This document shows positions 1 through 10,145 of a stretch of 64,000 nucleotides of DNA, piece after piece (the stretch's first letter is position 1; the number at the start of each line of letters is the position of its first letter). The DNA is taken from the NCBI GenBank assembly GCA_009760855.2, contig WPIO01000002.1, positions 7,206,001 through 7,270,000 on the forward strand. Direction: 5' to 3'. Both the position numbers and the translations under genes were made by a program. This stretch comes from Cristatella mucedo (lineage: Eukaryota > Bryozoa > Phylactolaemata > Cristatellidae). Under the pieces are notes generated by a model that worked only from the letters and a program-made list of their open reading frames with translations, was not told the origin of the DNA and searched no databases.

Positions 1-569
1 GATATACGGGTCTTCCGCCTGCAGCCAGGCTGGCCGCCAGTTTCGATACCGCCGGTCGATGCTGCTGCGCCAGCTGGCAGCCGCGCCTCTGCCTGCAAGC
101 CCTCCTCCGGCTGAGGATGAGCAGCGCCGCGGCCGCCACGCCGCGGGTTGCGGTCGCCTAGGTAGCGCGGCGCTCTCGATTGTCATCTCACCGCTGTACG
201 AACTCGGCCTGTCGCTCTCTTGCGGAAGCGCCGGCACTTCGTCGTACATGCGCACATGGTCTACGCACTTGTACCGACTGCCACACGGGAAGTCCGCGGC
301 CAATTGCCTGATGCCGCGGGATGTGTGCGCGCGCGCGCGTGCGCGTGTGCTCGCTTGGCTTGTGAAGGGCGCAATGACGGGCTCCGTTCCTTTCAGGTTG
401 AACAAGGCTCGATGCGACGTACGCAACGAACAAGTCTATTCAGCATGCCGCACGCACACGTGCGCGCGCGCACTGCATCAGCGAAAATGTGCGACGCAAG
501 ACAGGTGATAACCCAGTTGATGCTGTCATAATTTTCTTATACATTATAATGTACCTAAAGGTATAGGCT
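1..569. other. CpG-rich stretch without recognised gene
   Basis: GC-rich with many CpG dinucleotides, and an alternating CG/TG run near 327-350 that could adopt Z-DNA. Open frames exist on both strands, but none resembles a known domain and all fit chance openness in GC-rich DNA. It could be part of an exon or promoter of a gene lying to the left of the window. I see no splice or domain evidence for that. Confidence 0.3.
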
Positions 570-642
570 GCCCGGATAGCTCAGTCGGTAGAGCATCAGA
601 CTTTTAATCTGAGGGTCCGGAGTTCGAGTCCCCGTTCGGGCG
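570..642 (+). tRNA. tRNA-Lys (anticodon UUU)
   Basis: A 73-nt cloverleaf can be drawn. The acceptor stem GCCCGGA (570-576) pairs with TTCGGGC (635-641), and the discriminator base is G642. The D-arm holds the A-box-like TAGCTCAGTCGGTAGAG. The anticodon loop CTTTTAA gives UUU and is closed by TCAGA/TCTGA. The T loop TTCGAGT sits in the B box. It matches the usual metazoan tRNA-Lys(UUU) except for one A.C mismatch in the T stem, where CGGAG faces CCCCG and the usual sequence is CGGGG. No intron and no encoded CCA are seen, as expected for a eukaryotic nuclear gene. It is probably a functional or recently functional gene. The mismatch leaves a pseudogene possible. Confidence 0.93.
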
Positions 643-649
643 GAGCAGA

Positions 650-656
650 TTTTTTT
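650..656 (+). terminator. Pol III T-run terminator of tRNA-Lys
   Basis: Seven consecutive T residues begin 8 nt after the tRNA 3' end. This is the normal distance and form of an RNA polymerase III terminator, and it supports the tRNA gene being transcriptionally complete. Confidence 0.8.
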
Positions 657-819
657 GTCAGCCGCAAGCAATTCCTTTAGGCAGGTATTTTACCTGTAAT
701 TCTGAAAACTTGCTCACAATAATCCAAAGAGAGGCATACACGTATTTTGACACTGCTAGAGTTTCTCTGCGGTGCACTGCAGCCGTTGGATGAAATCCTA
801 ACCAACCGAAGGCGGTGTA

Positions 820-1547
820 GGTACTTCTGTAACTCACTGCTTGCTGGCCTACCGGCATTTGCAATCAGGCGCTTACAGCTGATGCAAAACTCTCCAGCTA
901 GGCTTGTCTGTCGTGAGCATACATCACCCTAATTCTCGCCGATCTGCACTGGCTTCATGTAAAGCAACGCAACGATATCAGGGTTTTGTCACTCACTTTT
1001 AGGTCCCTTCATTATTGGCTCCAGCCTATGTATCAGATCCACTCTTCCACCAGGCCATGCATCGTACCATCCGCTTTTTGGAATCTAACAATTTACCAAT
1101 ACCTCATACAAACCTCAAATGCTAGGAGACCGTGCATTTAGTTCGCAGGCTCCCAAAGTCTGGAACTCACTCCCTCCGTCCCTGGTACAATAAACCGTTG
1201 GCGTTGTTCTGGGCCAGGTTCTGTATGCCGAACCACACTTGCATCGCGACATCTCCTGACTTGACCACATAAAAAAACAACTAAAAATGCACCTATTTAT
1301 CGCAGCATTTACTGGGTCCCTGTGACTCGACTTTCGTGTGCTTATGCGTGCTAATACTGCGCATGCTGCCACTAACCACACTTGCATGCTGACCTAGTGC
1401 ATCTTACCCCTAACCACGTTAGTAACGTTGCTTAATAAGCATGATACAGCTCACCATTCGATCGCGTTTCCTTTGCAGCAAATGTAAAGCGCCTAGAGAG
1501 AGATTGGGTTCTCTGAGGGCGCTTTATCAAGTGTATTATTATTATTA
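820..1547 (+). mobile_element. LINE family A (CR1/L2-like), 5'-truncated copy with 3' tail
   Basis: The copy matches the end of the reverse transcriptase frame and the 3' UTR of the copy at 3576-5460. The first recognisable RT motif is the block encoding CNSLLAGLP-like residues. It ends in the family's terminal motif, reading GCGCCTAGAGAGAGATTGGG and closing with GCGCTTTATCAAGTGTATTATTATTATT. Many stops and small indels make it an inactive fossil. 5' truncation plus a simple (ATT)n tail is typical of CR1/L2 target-primed insertions. Confidence 0.85.
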
Positions 1548-2135
1548 GGTTGGGTCATATCAGGATGATTGGTTAAAAACCTTCGCCTTTTTAGTAGTGG
1601 GCCCGCTCGTGCAATGACATTAAAGCATTATGTGAATGCTTCGCAGATACGTAGGTACAACGTGGGGCGCGTTACGTAATTCTCGCGACGAGCACTTAAA
1701 GCTGAAAACTGCAAGCTGCCTCCCTGTGATCCTTGCTAAGAGCAAAGGTGTACTGATTCCTTGAACCAGCTGTATCATCCGTTCATCGGAGTTAACATGC
1801 GATCTAGGTCGACGGTGAGGTGGGCGCCGTTCTCTTTTAGACGCGGGCTGCTAAGTCACTAACTTCCCGCCTTCACCCGACCTTCACCTCGACACGAGGA
1901 GTACGGCACACTTCTTGCAGCGGCTTCTTTTGCAGAGTGCTGATGTGTGCGATCAGTGCTGACGAGACAAATGCGTTCTATGCAACCTCGACAGGAAATA
2001 CGGAACCGTGAAGGGACCAACATATCATCACCCCGCGACTCAAAAACCTGCATTATTTCCAACTACATGCTAATAGATATTGCTTCTCGAGACCACTCGG
2101 CTTTAGTTCGCTGTCGTGCATTAGGCAGAATGAAA
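1548..2135. other. No gene or repeat recognised
   Basis: Moderate-GC sequence between two family A fragments. No coding similarity, no splice-bounded frame and no clear repeat was seen on either strand. Confidence 0.3.
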
Positions 2136-2230
2136 CCATTCAAGCATGCTTCCTTTGCAGGATATGCAAACTGTTCGGAAAGAGATTAAGCTCTCTGAGG
2201 ACGCTATAGAAATATAATAATGTTATTAAG
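2136..2230 (+). mobile_element. Degraded family A 3' end
   Basis: A short fragment keeps the order of the family A terminus: ACCATTCAAGCATG, then CTTTGCAG, AAAGAGATTAAG and CTCTCTGAGGACGCTATAGA, followed by an ATT-rich tail. It is strongly diverged and carries no coding part. Confidence 0.6.
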
Positions 2231-2591
2231 AAACGTTCGAAAGGAAAGGACAAGTGGCGTAATATCCGGAGTGATGAGGGCTTGTAACCACATTCTACAT
2301 TACGCACTCAGGATAGGGCTTTAAAGCCTCAGCTATAAATCCGCTTGATACTCGGGCCGAATCCCAGTGAGCAGCGTAAGTTAAATTGCATTTTACATGC
2401 ATTAATTATCAAGTCCTGTCACTCAAATAGGTCTGCGGCTGAGGAGCACACACTCTTTTAGGATGCAGCGGCTAATGGTTCAAGATTTTGAGAGAGTACC
2501 ATCAGCGACCTTTGCCCGGAGCTGAGTAGTTGGAGATGACATCCTCCGGTCCGTCTGCATTTTTCAATTGCAGAGCCTTTTAGGAGGAAAA

Positions 2592-2835
2592 AATCTATCT
2601 TGTAAGAAAGGTGAGTCTATATCTAAAGCAGGCCCATGTCAGGCTTCTTAAAAAGCTGGGTGCCTTTAGCCGCAGAAGCTCCTCGTATGACCTCTACGTA
2701 AATACGCGTGGACAGAATCTGTTCTGCAAGAAAGGTCAGCCTACATCTAAAGCAGGCTTGCGGCAGGCTTCGTCATAAGCCGTGTGCATTTACCATAGAA
2801 CCTCTACGCACGACCTCCACGTAAATACGCGAAGA
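2592..2835 (+). repeat. Tandem duplication, two units of about 124 bp
   Basis: Two head-to-tail copies start at about 2592 and 2716. Shared blocks include AAGAAAGGT, ATCTAAAGCAGGC and ACGTAAATACGCG in the same order and spacing, with scattered substitutions between units. Function is unknown. It could be two units of a longer satellite or part of an unrecognised element next to the Tc1 remnant. Confidence 0.65.
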
Positions 2836-3015
2836 AGTGCTTCACACGCGATATTTTAATTTATGCACAGAGTTTATGCAGATAGCCGCTGGAGACGCTG
2901 TTAGCAACGCGACCGCTACTTGCAATTTACGCTTAAGTAACGACATGGAAGTGTGCTTGTTTGGTCTTGTTTTTCGGCTTCCGGCGTAGGAACTCTGCAC
3001 TAAATCTACGGCATT

Positions 3016-3405
3016 ATGGACCAGAACGTGTTCATGGACGACGTCAAAAATGTTGGCATGCCCTATGCCAGAGCTCTTGTGTGGGAGAACTACGTTATAC
3101 AAATGGATAATGATCTCAAGCACACTGAAAGTGAAATGAAGCTCTTCTTGGCTGATTCAGGTGTCCGAGTCCTTAGTTGGCCAAGCCAATCTCCCGACCT
3201 CAGCCTTATTGAGCATCAATGGGACAGGTTGGAGTGCTCACTTAGAGCTGAGAACAGCATCTCGTCTTTCCCCGAGCAGCTTTTTGGTCGGCTTACGCAT
3301 CTGTGGGACTGCCTTAATTCGGATGTTTGCCGAAAGCTGACTGAGTCTATCACCTGGCGAATACGTGAAGTCACAAAGAACAGAGGCGGTCTGACCTCCT
3401 ATTAA
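3016..3405 (+). pseudogene. Tc1/mariner-family transposase, C-terminal remnant
   Basis: The 129-codon open frame is the C-terminal third of a Tc1-like DDE transposase. It keeps the second catalytic Asp at about residue 31 (QMDNDLKHTE) and the Glu at about residue 66 (LIEHQWDRLE), with exactly 34 residues between them, the Tc1 DD34E spacing. The WPSQSPDLS motif between them is also kept. A full Tc1 transposase is about 340 residues, so the paired-like HTH DNA-binding part and the first catalytic Asp are missing and the apparent start Met is internal. No convincing terminal inverted repeats could be paired by eye. It is an inactive fragment, and the uninterrupted frame suggests moderate age. 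Confidence 0.88.
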
Positions 3406-3575
3406 TGTAAGTACCCATTAGTGCATGTATAACCTTAGTTTTTATAATAAAAAATATTAAAACACCTTGTTCGCATGTTTTCAGTGCTGTTCGACGAACA
3501 GCGAGTCAATCACGTGACGGGACAGCGGCTTGGCGGCGGTACCCATTCACCCTCGTAAATGCTTTTGCATTTTAG

Positions 3576-5460
3576 TAATAATAATAATAATATTGCACTT
3601 GATAAAGCGCCCTCAGAGAACTTAATCTCTTTCTAGGCGCTTTACATTTGCTGCAAAGTGATACGCAATAGAATAGTAAGTAAAATCATGCTTGAAAAAC
3701 AAACAAAATGAATAACATGGTTAGGGGTTACATGCACTGGGTCAGCATGCGAATGTGGTTAGTGGCAGCATGCACAGTGTCAGCACGCATAAGCACATCG
3801 AGGACGAATCACAAGGACCCACTAAATGCTGTCCTAAATAGGTGTGTTTTTAAGTTTCTTTTAAATGTGGTCAGGTCAGGGGATGTTCTGATGCAGGTCG
3901 GGAGGGAGTTCCAGGCTGTGGGAGCATACGAGCTAAATGCACGGTCTCCAAAGGATTTCAGGTTTGTACGAGGTATTTCTAGACTGTTGGATTCCGAAAA
4001 GCGAGTGGTACGATGCTTTGCCTGATGGGGTAGTATATCTGAAAGATAGGCTGGAGCCATAGAATGAAGAGACCTAAAAGTGAGCGACAAAACCTTGAAG
4101 TCAATCCGTTGCTTGACTGGTAGCCAGTGCAGGTCGGCGAGAAGTGGAGTAATGTGGCAACTGCGACGCTCACGACAGACAAGCCTAGCTGCAGAGTTTT
4201 GCACCAGCTGCAATCGCCTGATCGCACATGCTGGTAGGCCAGTAAGCAGTGAGTTGCAGAAGTCGAGACGAGATGTCACGAATGCATGGACCAACTTGGA
4301 CGTGGTATCCTTATCTAAACAAGCCCGAATTTTAGCAATGTTATGAAGCTGAAAATAGGCTGATTTGACTGTGGAGCTGATGTGGTCGTCTAACGAGAGG
4401 TCGCTTTGGAATATGACACCTAGATTTCGAGCTGATTCAACTGGAGATATGCTGGCAGAGCCAATTTTGAAAGTCAGCCTTTCCAATTTCTGAATAACAC
4501 TAGGTTTGCCCATAACTAGTAAGTTAGTTTTATCATCGTTTAGTTTTAGAAAATTTGCTGCCATCCATGATCGGATGTCATCAATGCATGCAGCAAGTGG
4601 GTTGAGAGAATTTGAGGTGCTCGAAGGCTGGGAGGGATCAAAGCAAAGGTACAACTGAGTGTCATCCGCATAGAAGTGAAAGCCTAGATTGTGCTTGGCA
4701 ATCACATCAGCGAGAGGGAGAGTATAAACGGTGAAAAGGACCGGACCTAGCACAGAGCCCTGAGGTACTCCATATTTTAGAGGTACTTCAGATGATCTTT
4801 GTCCATTCACGTCAATACTCTGGAGTCTCCCACTGAGATAGGACCTGAACCACTGCAGAGCAGTGCCAGTGATGCCCAGGCGAGATGAGAGGCGCTCTAG
4901 AAGAACTTTGTGATCGATGGTATCAAAAGCTGCCGAAAGATCGAGCAAAACAAGAAGAGACACTCTACCCATGTCTGCATTCCTAAGTAGGTCGTTGTAT
5001 ACCCGAAGCGATGCTGACTCTGTGGAGTGATTAGCTCTAAAGCCAGACTGGAACTTACTAGCAAGGTGTGAGGTTTCGATATACGAGTTCAGCTGGTCCG
5101 CCACGACCCGTTCGAGTGTCTTTGATAGGAATGGTAGAAGGGAGACTGGGCGGTAGTTGCTTAAATTCTCTTGGTCTAGTGTAGCTTTCTTGAGAAGTGG
5201 CCTGACTACAGCTTTTTTGAAAGGTGCTGGGACATGACCTGAGGCTAATGACATATTAATGATGTTGGTTATGCATGGCAGCAGCAGATCAATGCAACGT
5301 AGGAGCAGGACAGTGGGAATAGGGTCCAGTGGACTTGTTGTCTTCTTTGATTGAGATACGAGCTTTAGGACTAGATCACTAGTGACCTGTTTAAATGCAG
5401 ACATTGAGGCGCAGCCAGGAACCGAGGAACAGCATTCTAGTGGGAAGGTTGTCATCGCAG
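3576..5460 (-). mobile_element. LINE family A, most intact copy (RT plus 3' end)
   Basis: Reading the - strand, the copy starts inside the coding region near 5460. It runs through the reverse transcriptase frame and a 3' UTR of about 230 bp, and ends with GCGCCTAGAAAGAGATTAAG, GCGCTTTATCAAGTGC and an (ATT)n tail at about 3580-3600. The apurinic endonuclease domain expected upstream of RT in CR1/L2 elements is absent, so the copy is 5'-truncated. I could not define target site duplications by eye. It is used here as the reference for all other family A fragments. Confidence 0.92.
3809..5455 (-). CDS. Non-LTR retrotransposon reverse transcriptase (CR1/L2 clade), 5'-truncated but uninterrupted
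   Basis: A 548-codon open frame covers nearly the whole reverse transcriptase and its C-terminal extension. Visible motifs in order are NYRPVSLLP (about residue 100), the LLDLSAAFDTIDH block with its catalytic Asp (170-183), PQGSVLGPVLF (231-241), the FYADDTQLY catalytic core (261-269), LNDDKTNLLVMGKP (305-318) and the C-terminal SRLDFCNSLLTGLP block (395-408). These mark an RNA-dependent DNA polymerase of the CR1/L2/Rex1 group used in target-primed reverse transcription. There are no stops or frameshifts, unlike the other copies here, so it is the youngest. It cannot be autonomous because the endonuclease is missing. The first Met is not the native start. Confidence 0.92.
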   Translation of the reverse strand: MTTFPLECCSSVPGCASMSAFKQVTSDLVLKLVSQSKKTTSPLDPIPTVLLLRCIDLLLPCITNIINMSLASGHVPAPFKKAVVRPLLKKATLDQENLSNYRPVSLLPFLSKTLERVVADQLNSYIETSHLASKFQSGFRANHSTESASLRVYNDLLRNADMGRVSLLVLLDLSAAFDTIDHKVLLERLSSRLGITGTALQWFRSYLSGRLQSIDVNGQRSSEVPLKYGVPQGSVLGPVLFTVYTLPLADVIAKHNLGFHFYADDTQLYLCFDPSQPSSTSNSLNPLAACIDDIRSWMAANFLKLNDDKTNLLVMGKPSVIQKLERLTFKIGSASISPVESARNLGVIFQSDLSLDDHISSTVKSAYFQLHNIAKIRACLDKDTTSKLVHAFVTSRLDFCNSLLTGLPACAIRRLQLVQNSAARLVCRERRSCHITPLLADLHWLPVKQRIDFKVLSLTFRSLHSMAPAYLSDILPHQAKHRTTRFSESNSLEIPRTNLKSFGDRAFSSYAPTAWNSLPTCIRTSPDLTTFKRNLKTHLFRTAFSGSL

Positions 5461-5465
5461 GGATG

Positions 5466-6999
5466 GATTAGTGTTTATATACGCCAAAATATGAAAGCCC
5501 CTGGAGATTATTTGCGGCTCTGAATAGAAATATATAGTATCGGAATATTATATACCTTAAAAGTTTGTCAGTTGCCTCTGCGCTTCAAGCCAGACAATTG
5601 TGAGTTGGGCTCTGAGTGAGTGTGCAAGCTCGGCGGCTGATGTTGGACACATGTAACCTTCTGTGAATGTCATATAGCTGTTGTGCACGACTGATGTAGA
5701 CCCACTGCACGTGGTTGGTCCATTCGGGTAACGCCCAACGCTTCGAGAGCCACCTCGCATGGCTATGTGATGGCTGGGCGGCAATAGCCCAGGAGGTAGC
5801 CGTTCGCTCTTAACAACCGAGATCGCAGGTTCGAATCCTGCAGTGGACGATCGCTTATTGCTAACTGCAAGCGGCGGTGAATGCCATTAAGGCTCTTCTG
5901 CCGCCATGCAAAAAAGGAGGGTAAGTAAGTTAATATCTATTTATTTATTATTTTCTCCGCAACAAGTTTATTTATTATTTGCTCCGCAACAAGTCCTACC
6001 GCTTCCGCCTGATACGAGGACATTAGCAGGCGACCGAAAGGGTAAAAGACGACGACGCCATGCTTTATTGGCACTTTGCGTTGGTGGCAAACCTTCTGAC
6101 TCGTGTTACCTGCCATTATAGAGCAGCCCGTCCACAGTCACATAAGCCACTTTCAATCGCTCCGAATTTCTTGAGTAATTCCTTGGTGGTTGTCTTAATC
6201 GGGGGGGGGGGAGGTGTGGCGGGAGTGCCGGAGCAGCAGTCAGTCGTACAATACCGTGTCAAGTGGGTGTGGCGAACACGAAGCGCTCACCTTGGAAGTC
6301 TTTTATTTTCTTTCGAATGAAGCGTCGAATGAGACGCTCCTATGTGTTACGTTGGCAGAAAGACAGGCGGCCGCTGCATTCTTCACCAGGTGACCTTTTG
6401 TGGGCGCCGTCACCGGCGGCTCGATCGAAAGCGTCATTGAAGCTCAAGCGGATAAAGTTTGACCAAGAGTCATTCGGAGTCTCCGCTCGAGGTCACCGCC
6501 ACCGTGGCCTGCAGCAGGCGTTAGTTGACGACTTTCCACGCAGTGAGTCAAGGGCAGTCGTCTCTCGTCACTTTGCATATCGTTTTTCAAAAAATAAGGT
6601 GCGGTTCAACCAACCCTAACCGCGAACGCCGTTCACCGATTGGCTATCACAATGTACTTGAATTTATGATGAAAATAATATTATAAAATGTGCAACGCTT
6701 AATGTGCCTTATGTTTTCGTATTTCGTCTAACTTATTGGGTAATATGAGTGTAAAGATGACTAAAGAGGTGTTAATTCATGTCCAGAGGGCTCTAATAAT
6801 AGTAAAAACCGTATTTAAAGGGTCGTGAACAGGTTTTATATGCTCTAACTACGAAAATACTCCATTTGAAAATAAAGAATCATACTTCTTGGAAATTCAC
6901 TAATCGAGGCAAAGTCTAGAACTGATTCACCGCGATAAACGAGGGACGAGTGTATCACGATGCGTCGAGACTTTTCTTTAATAAAGCACATGTAATCTC
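5466..6999. other. Mostly unrecognised sequence around a SINE
   Basis: Apart from the SINE-1 copy at 5772-5920 nothing is recognised. The part near 6000-6600 is richer in CpG, has a run of ten G at about 6201-6210, and carries short open frames with basic residues but no family resemblance. The part from 6620 to 6999 is AT-rich. Confidence 0.3.
5772..5920 (+). mobile_element. tRNA-derived SINE (SINE-1)
   Basis: A tRNA-like head carries a B-box (CAGGTTCGAATCCTGC) but cannot form a full cloverleaf. It is followed by a family-specific body ending in GGCTCTTCTGCCGC. The same head and body occur at 39798-39943 (+) and 54001-54150 (-), which proves a dispersed family and argues against a true tRNA gene. 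A short T/A-rich tail follows. Confidence 0.75.
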
Positions 7000-9205
7000 A
7001 CTTTAGATCCTTGCAGTTGTATTGTATTTGAGGGCCTCATCTGAATTCAGATTACAGTGTGCTCTCATCAGCATCCCTAGTCTCCAGTGAATCGCGAAAC
7101 CTCTAGACCTTGACATCGATGCTGTCCCCGCAAGAATATTTTCTTCGCCTCTGCTGCTCAATCCCCCTTCAAACCTGTTATCATTAGTAGAATGCCACAA
7201 CACGACGGTAGCAGGCATGCTAGACGAGTTTGCACCTCTGTCTAATCGCACTGTGCGCCCTCACCCAGATGACCTTGGGTTTGCCGAAGACATTAAACTA
7301 GCTTGGTCTATCTACTAAGCACAGGCTTGAAAAAGCATACAAAAGATCACGACTGACTGTCCATTGACTGGCATACGAGAGCTACTGTAGATCGTATCAA
7401 TCGATCGTAGCAAAGGCCAAGTCTAGCTTCTATAAAAAAAATGGTTGAATCATAGATGCACAATCCAAAAATGCTGAAGGAAGTCGGCGATCAGCACTCT
7501 TTAACCGCTCCCAGGTTAACTTCTTACCTAGTGATCCCTGTGAGGATCTAGCTGATCGCTTCCCTAGCTTCTTTGTCAACAAGGTAGACAAAAATCAAGG
7601 AGTCCATTCCTAAGATGGCAGGATCCCCCCCCCTGGAATCCCGTCCCTCAATTCCGTGCAGCACCTCAATGTCGACATTCAAAAAGGCCACAAGTGACCT
7701 CACCCTGAAGGTCATATCCAAATCAATTAAGACAACTAGTTCTCCTGAACCACTGTTAAACTTTTTTGATGCATGGATCTGCTACGGCCATGCATAAATG
7801 ACATCATAAATATGCCATTCACCTCAGGTCATGTTCCTGCACCTTTCAAAAAGGCTGTAGTCAGTCCACTACTCAAGAAAGCAACACTAGACCAAGAGAA
7901 CTTGAGCAACTTTCGCCCAGTCTTCCTTCTATCGTTCCCATGAAAGTAATAGGAACGAGCCGTGGCAGATCGGCTGAACTGATGTATTGAAACTTCACAG
8001 CAAGCTGCTAAGTTCCAGTCTTGGTTTAGAGCTAATAACTCTACCACGTAAGCATTACTTCTGGTGCATAACGACTTTCTTACGAATGCAGATTCAGGTT
8101 TGTTGTTTTGCTAGATTATTTGGCTGCTATCGATATTATCTATCAAAAAATGCTTCTCGAGCGCCTCTCATCTCGATTGGGCACAACTATTACTGCACTG
8201 CAATGGTTTGGGTCCTTTCTCAGTGGAGACTCCGGAGAATTGATGTGAAAGGATAATGATCATCCAAGGAACCGCGGAAGTATCGAGCACTACAGTGCTC
8301 TGTTCTTAGTTCTGTTCTTTTCACGGTTTGTACTCTTTCTCTTGCCAATGCGATTGCCAGGCACAACCTAGGCGTTCACTTCTATGCAGATGACACTCAG
8401 TTGTACCTTTGCTTTTACCCCTCCCAGCCCTCCAGCACGTCGAATTCTCTCAACTCTAGATGCATTGATGACATCCGCATATGGATGGTAGCAAACTTCC
8501 TTAAAATGAAGGATGATAAAACCAATTTGCTAGTTATAGGCAAACCAAGTGTAATTCAGAAATGGAAAAACCAAAGCTCTAAATCGGCTCTGCCAGCATA
8601 TCTCCTGTTCAATCTGCATGACACTTAGATGCCATGTTCCAAAGTGACCTTTCCTTAGACTACCACATCCACACTACAGTCACTTCTGTCTACTTTCAGC
8701 TTCATAACATCGCTGAAATTCGGGATTGCGTGGACAGGAATAATAAACCTTAATTGGCCCATGCATTTGCGACATCCCCTATCCACTTTTGTAACTCACT
8801 GATTGCTGGTCTACCGGCCAGTGCTTCAAGGTTCTGTTCTTCAAGGTTCACTTTTAGGTCTCTTAATTCTTTGGCTCCAGCCTACCTATCACATCTACTA
8901 TCCCACCAGGCTAAGCAACGTGTCAGCTGATTTTCGGAGTCTAGCTGTTTACCTATACCTTGTACAAACCTCAAATCCATTGGAGACCGTGCCTTTAGTT
9001 CATATGCTCCCAAAGCCTGGAACTCACTTCCGAATTCCATCACGACATCCCCCGACTTGACCACATTTAAAAAGCATTTAAAAACGCACTTATTTATAAC
9101 AGCCTTTAGTGGGTCCCCGTGATTCGTCCTTTATATGTTTATGTGTGCTGACACTGTGCATGCAGCCACTAACCATATTTGCATGCTGACCTTGTGCACG
9201 TGTTT
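7000..9205 (+). mobile_element. LINE family A, long but heavily decayed copy
   Basis: The copy extends further 5' than the reference. From about 7000 to 7600 it encodes recognisable endonuclease/RT linker remnants (for example a block reading MLDEFAPLSNRTVRPHPDD in one frame). From 7600 to 8640 the RT follows, with the PQGS region and FYADDTQLY still traceable at about 8375-8410. The 3' UTR (SGSP-like end, then GTGCATGCAGCCACTAACC) ends abruptly at about 9205 without the terminal hairpin, where a SINE-2 copy lies. Stops and frameshifts occur throughout, so this is an old copy. Confidence 0.82.
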
Positions 9206-9240
9206 GAAAAGCCTGAGGATTTGGTATTTCAGATGGGTAA

Positions 9241-9395
9241 ATAAATAAATATAAAAATAATTAATTTGTATAGCGCCCCAAGAGAACTTAATCTTTAGTC
9301 AGGGGCTTCACATATGCCTCGTAGCTCGAGCACAAGACCTCAGCCAGACCTTGGTCGGGGCGAGCATCTTAACCGCTGGATTAATCCTGGTACGC
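9241..9395 (-). mobile_element. SINE-2: tRNA-like head with LINE-type tail
   Basis: Reading the - strand, a tRNA-like B-box region (GGTCTGGCTGAGGTCTTGTG and following) leads into AAGCCCCTGACTAAAGATTA, then AGTTCTCTTGGGGCGCTATA and an A/T-rich tail. This tail follows the family A terminal motif base block by base block. Related copies are at 19735-19880 (+) and 23393-23522 (-). It sits at the truncated end of the family A copy that precedes it. Confidence 0.65.
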
Positions 9396-9454
9396 CGGAG
9401 CAAGATCGTGATGGGAATCTAAACGTAAATGACCTTTTATCGATACGCGGCTGG

Positions 9455-10145
9455 CTCTACTGGGAGCCAGTGCAGGTCGTTGAGAAGTAGTATAATCTGG
9501 AAGTAGTCATGGTTACGTCTGACAAGTCAAAGTGCAGAGAGTTTTTCTATGTGTAAGCGACTAATTTTGCAGGAAAGAAGAATTAAAAGTAGTGTGTTAC
9601 AGACGGCTAGGGAGTATGTCCCGACGACACAGAAAAACTTGGCTTGGTATCTTAATTTAATCAAACCAAAATTTTTTCTTCTGCTGCATAGCTGAAAGTA
9701 GACACAATTGACTGTGTGGCTGAGGTGATAAATCCAGTGACGGGTCGAAAGATCATATTTGACGAGATACACACATTCTGAGCTGGTATTACAGGATATG
9801 GGCTGATCGAGCCCATTTTAAGGTTAGGCATACGAGTTTCTGAATGAAAGAGATTGAGTTCTCTGAGGGGGGCTTTATGAAGTGTGTTATTATTATTATA
9901 TTATTATTATTACTATTATGCTAGGTTTGCCATAATAGTCAAGTTTAATTTTAGAGACGGTAGGTTCAGTGGAGTCAAGAGAGCTTGAAGTGCTGGAAGG
10001 GATAAAAGCACATGTACTTTGTGTCATCTACATAAAAACGAAAGCTTGGATTTCGCATGGTAGCTTGATCAGAAAGAGGAGGGTACACGCAAAGAAGTGA
10101 ACCTATATTAGACCCCTGTGATAACCAACACCTTGGAAGCTCTCT
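9455..10145 (-). mobile_element. LINE family A fragment (RT part), interrupted by a nested tail
   Basis: Reading the - strand this matches the RT C-terminal half of family A, from the YADD region (about 10000-10080) to the block before the 3' UTR (about 9460). It is heavily mutated. At about 9846-9918 it is interrupted by a 73-bp piece of the family A 3' end in the opposite orientation. Confidence 0.7.
9846..9918 (+). mobile_element. Minimal family A 3'-end insertion nested in another family A copy
   Basis: Only the last half of the terminal motif is present: AAAGAGATTGAG, TTCTCTGAGG, GGCTTTATGAAGTGTG and the (ATT)n tail. The host element reads TTTCTGAAT on the left and CTAGGTTTGCC on the right, which are nearly adjacent in the intact copy at about 4488-4507. 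This supports a real insertion of an extremely 5'-truncated LINE transcript. Confidence 0.75.

Noticed and set aside
59-508. 149-codon frame at the left end
   Set aside because: Low-complexity CpG-rich composition, overlapping frames on both strands and no domain.
3576-5460. Host gene encoding a reverse transcriptase
   Set aside because: Multiple dispersed copies, 5' truncation and (ATT)n tail show that it is a retrotransposon copy, not a domesticated gene.
5772-5860. Possible tRNA gene
   Set aside because: The B box is good but no full cloverleaf forms, and the same body occurs at other loci, so it is a SINE.
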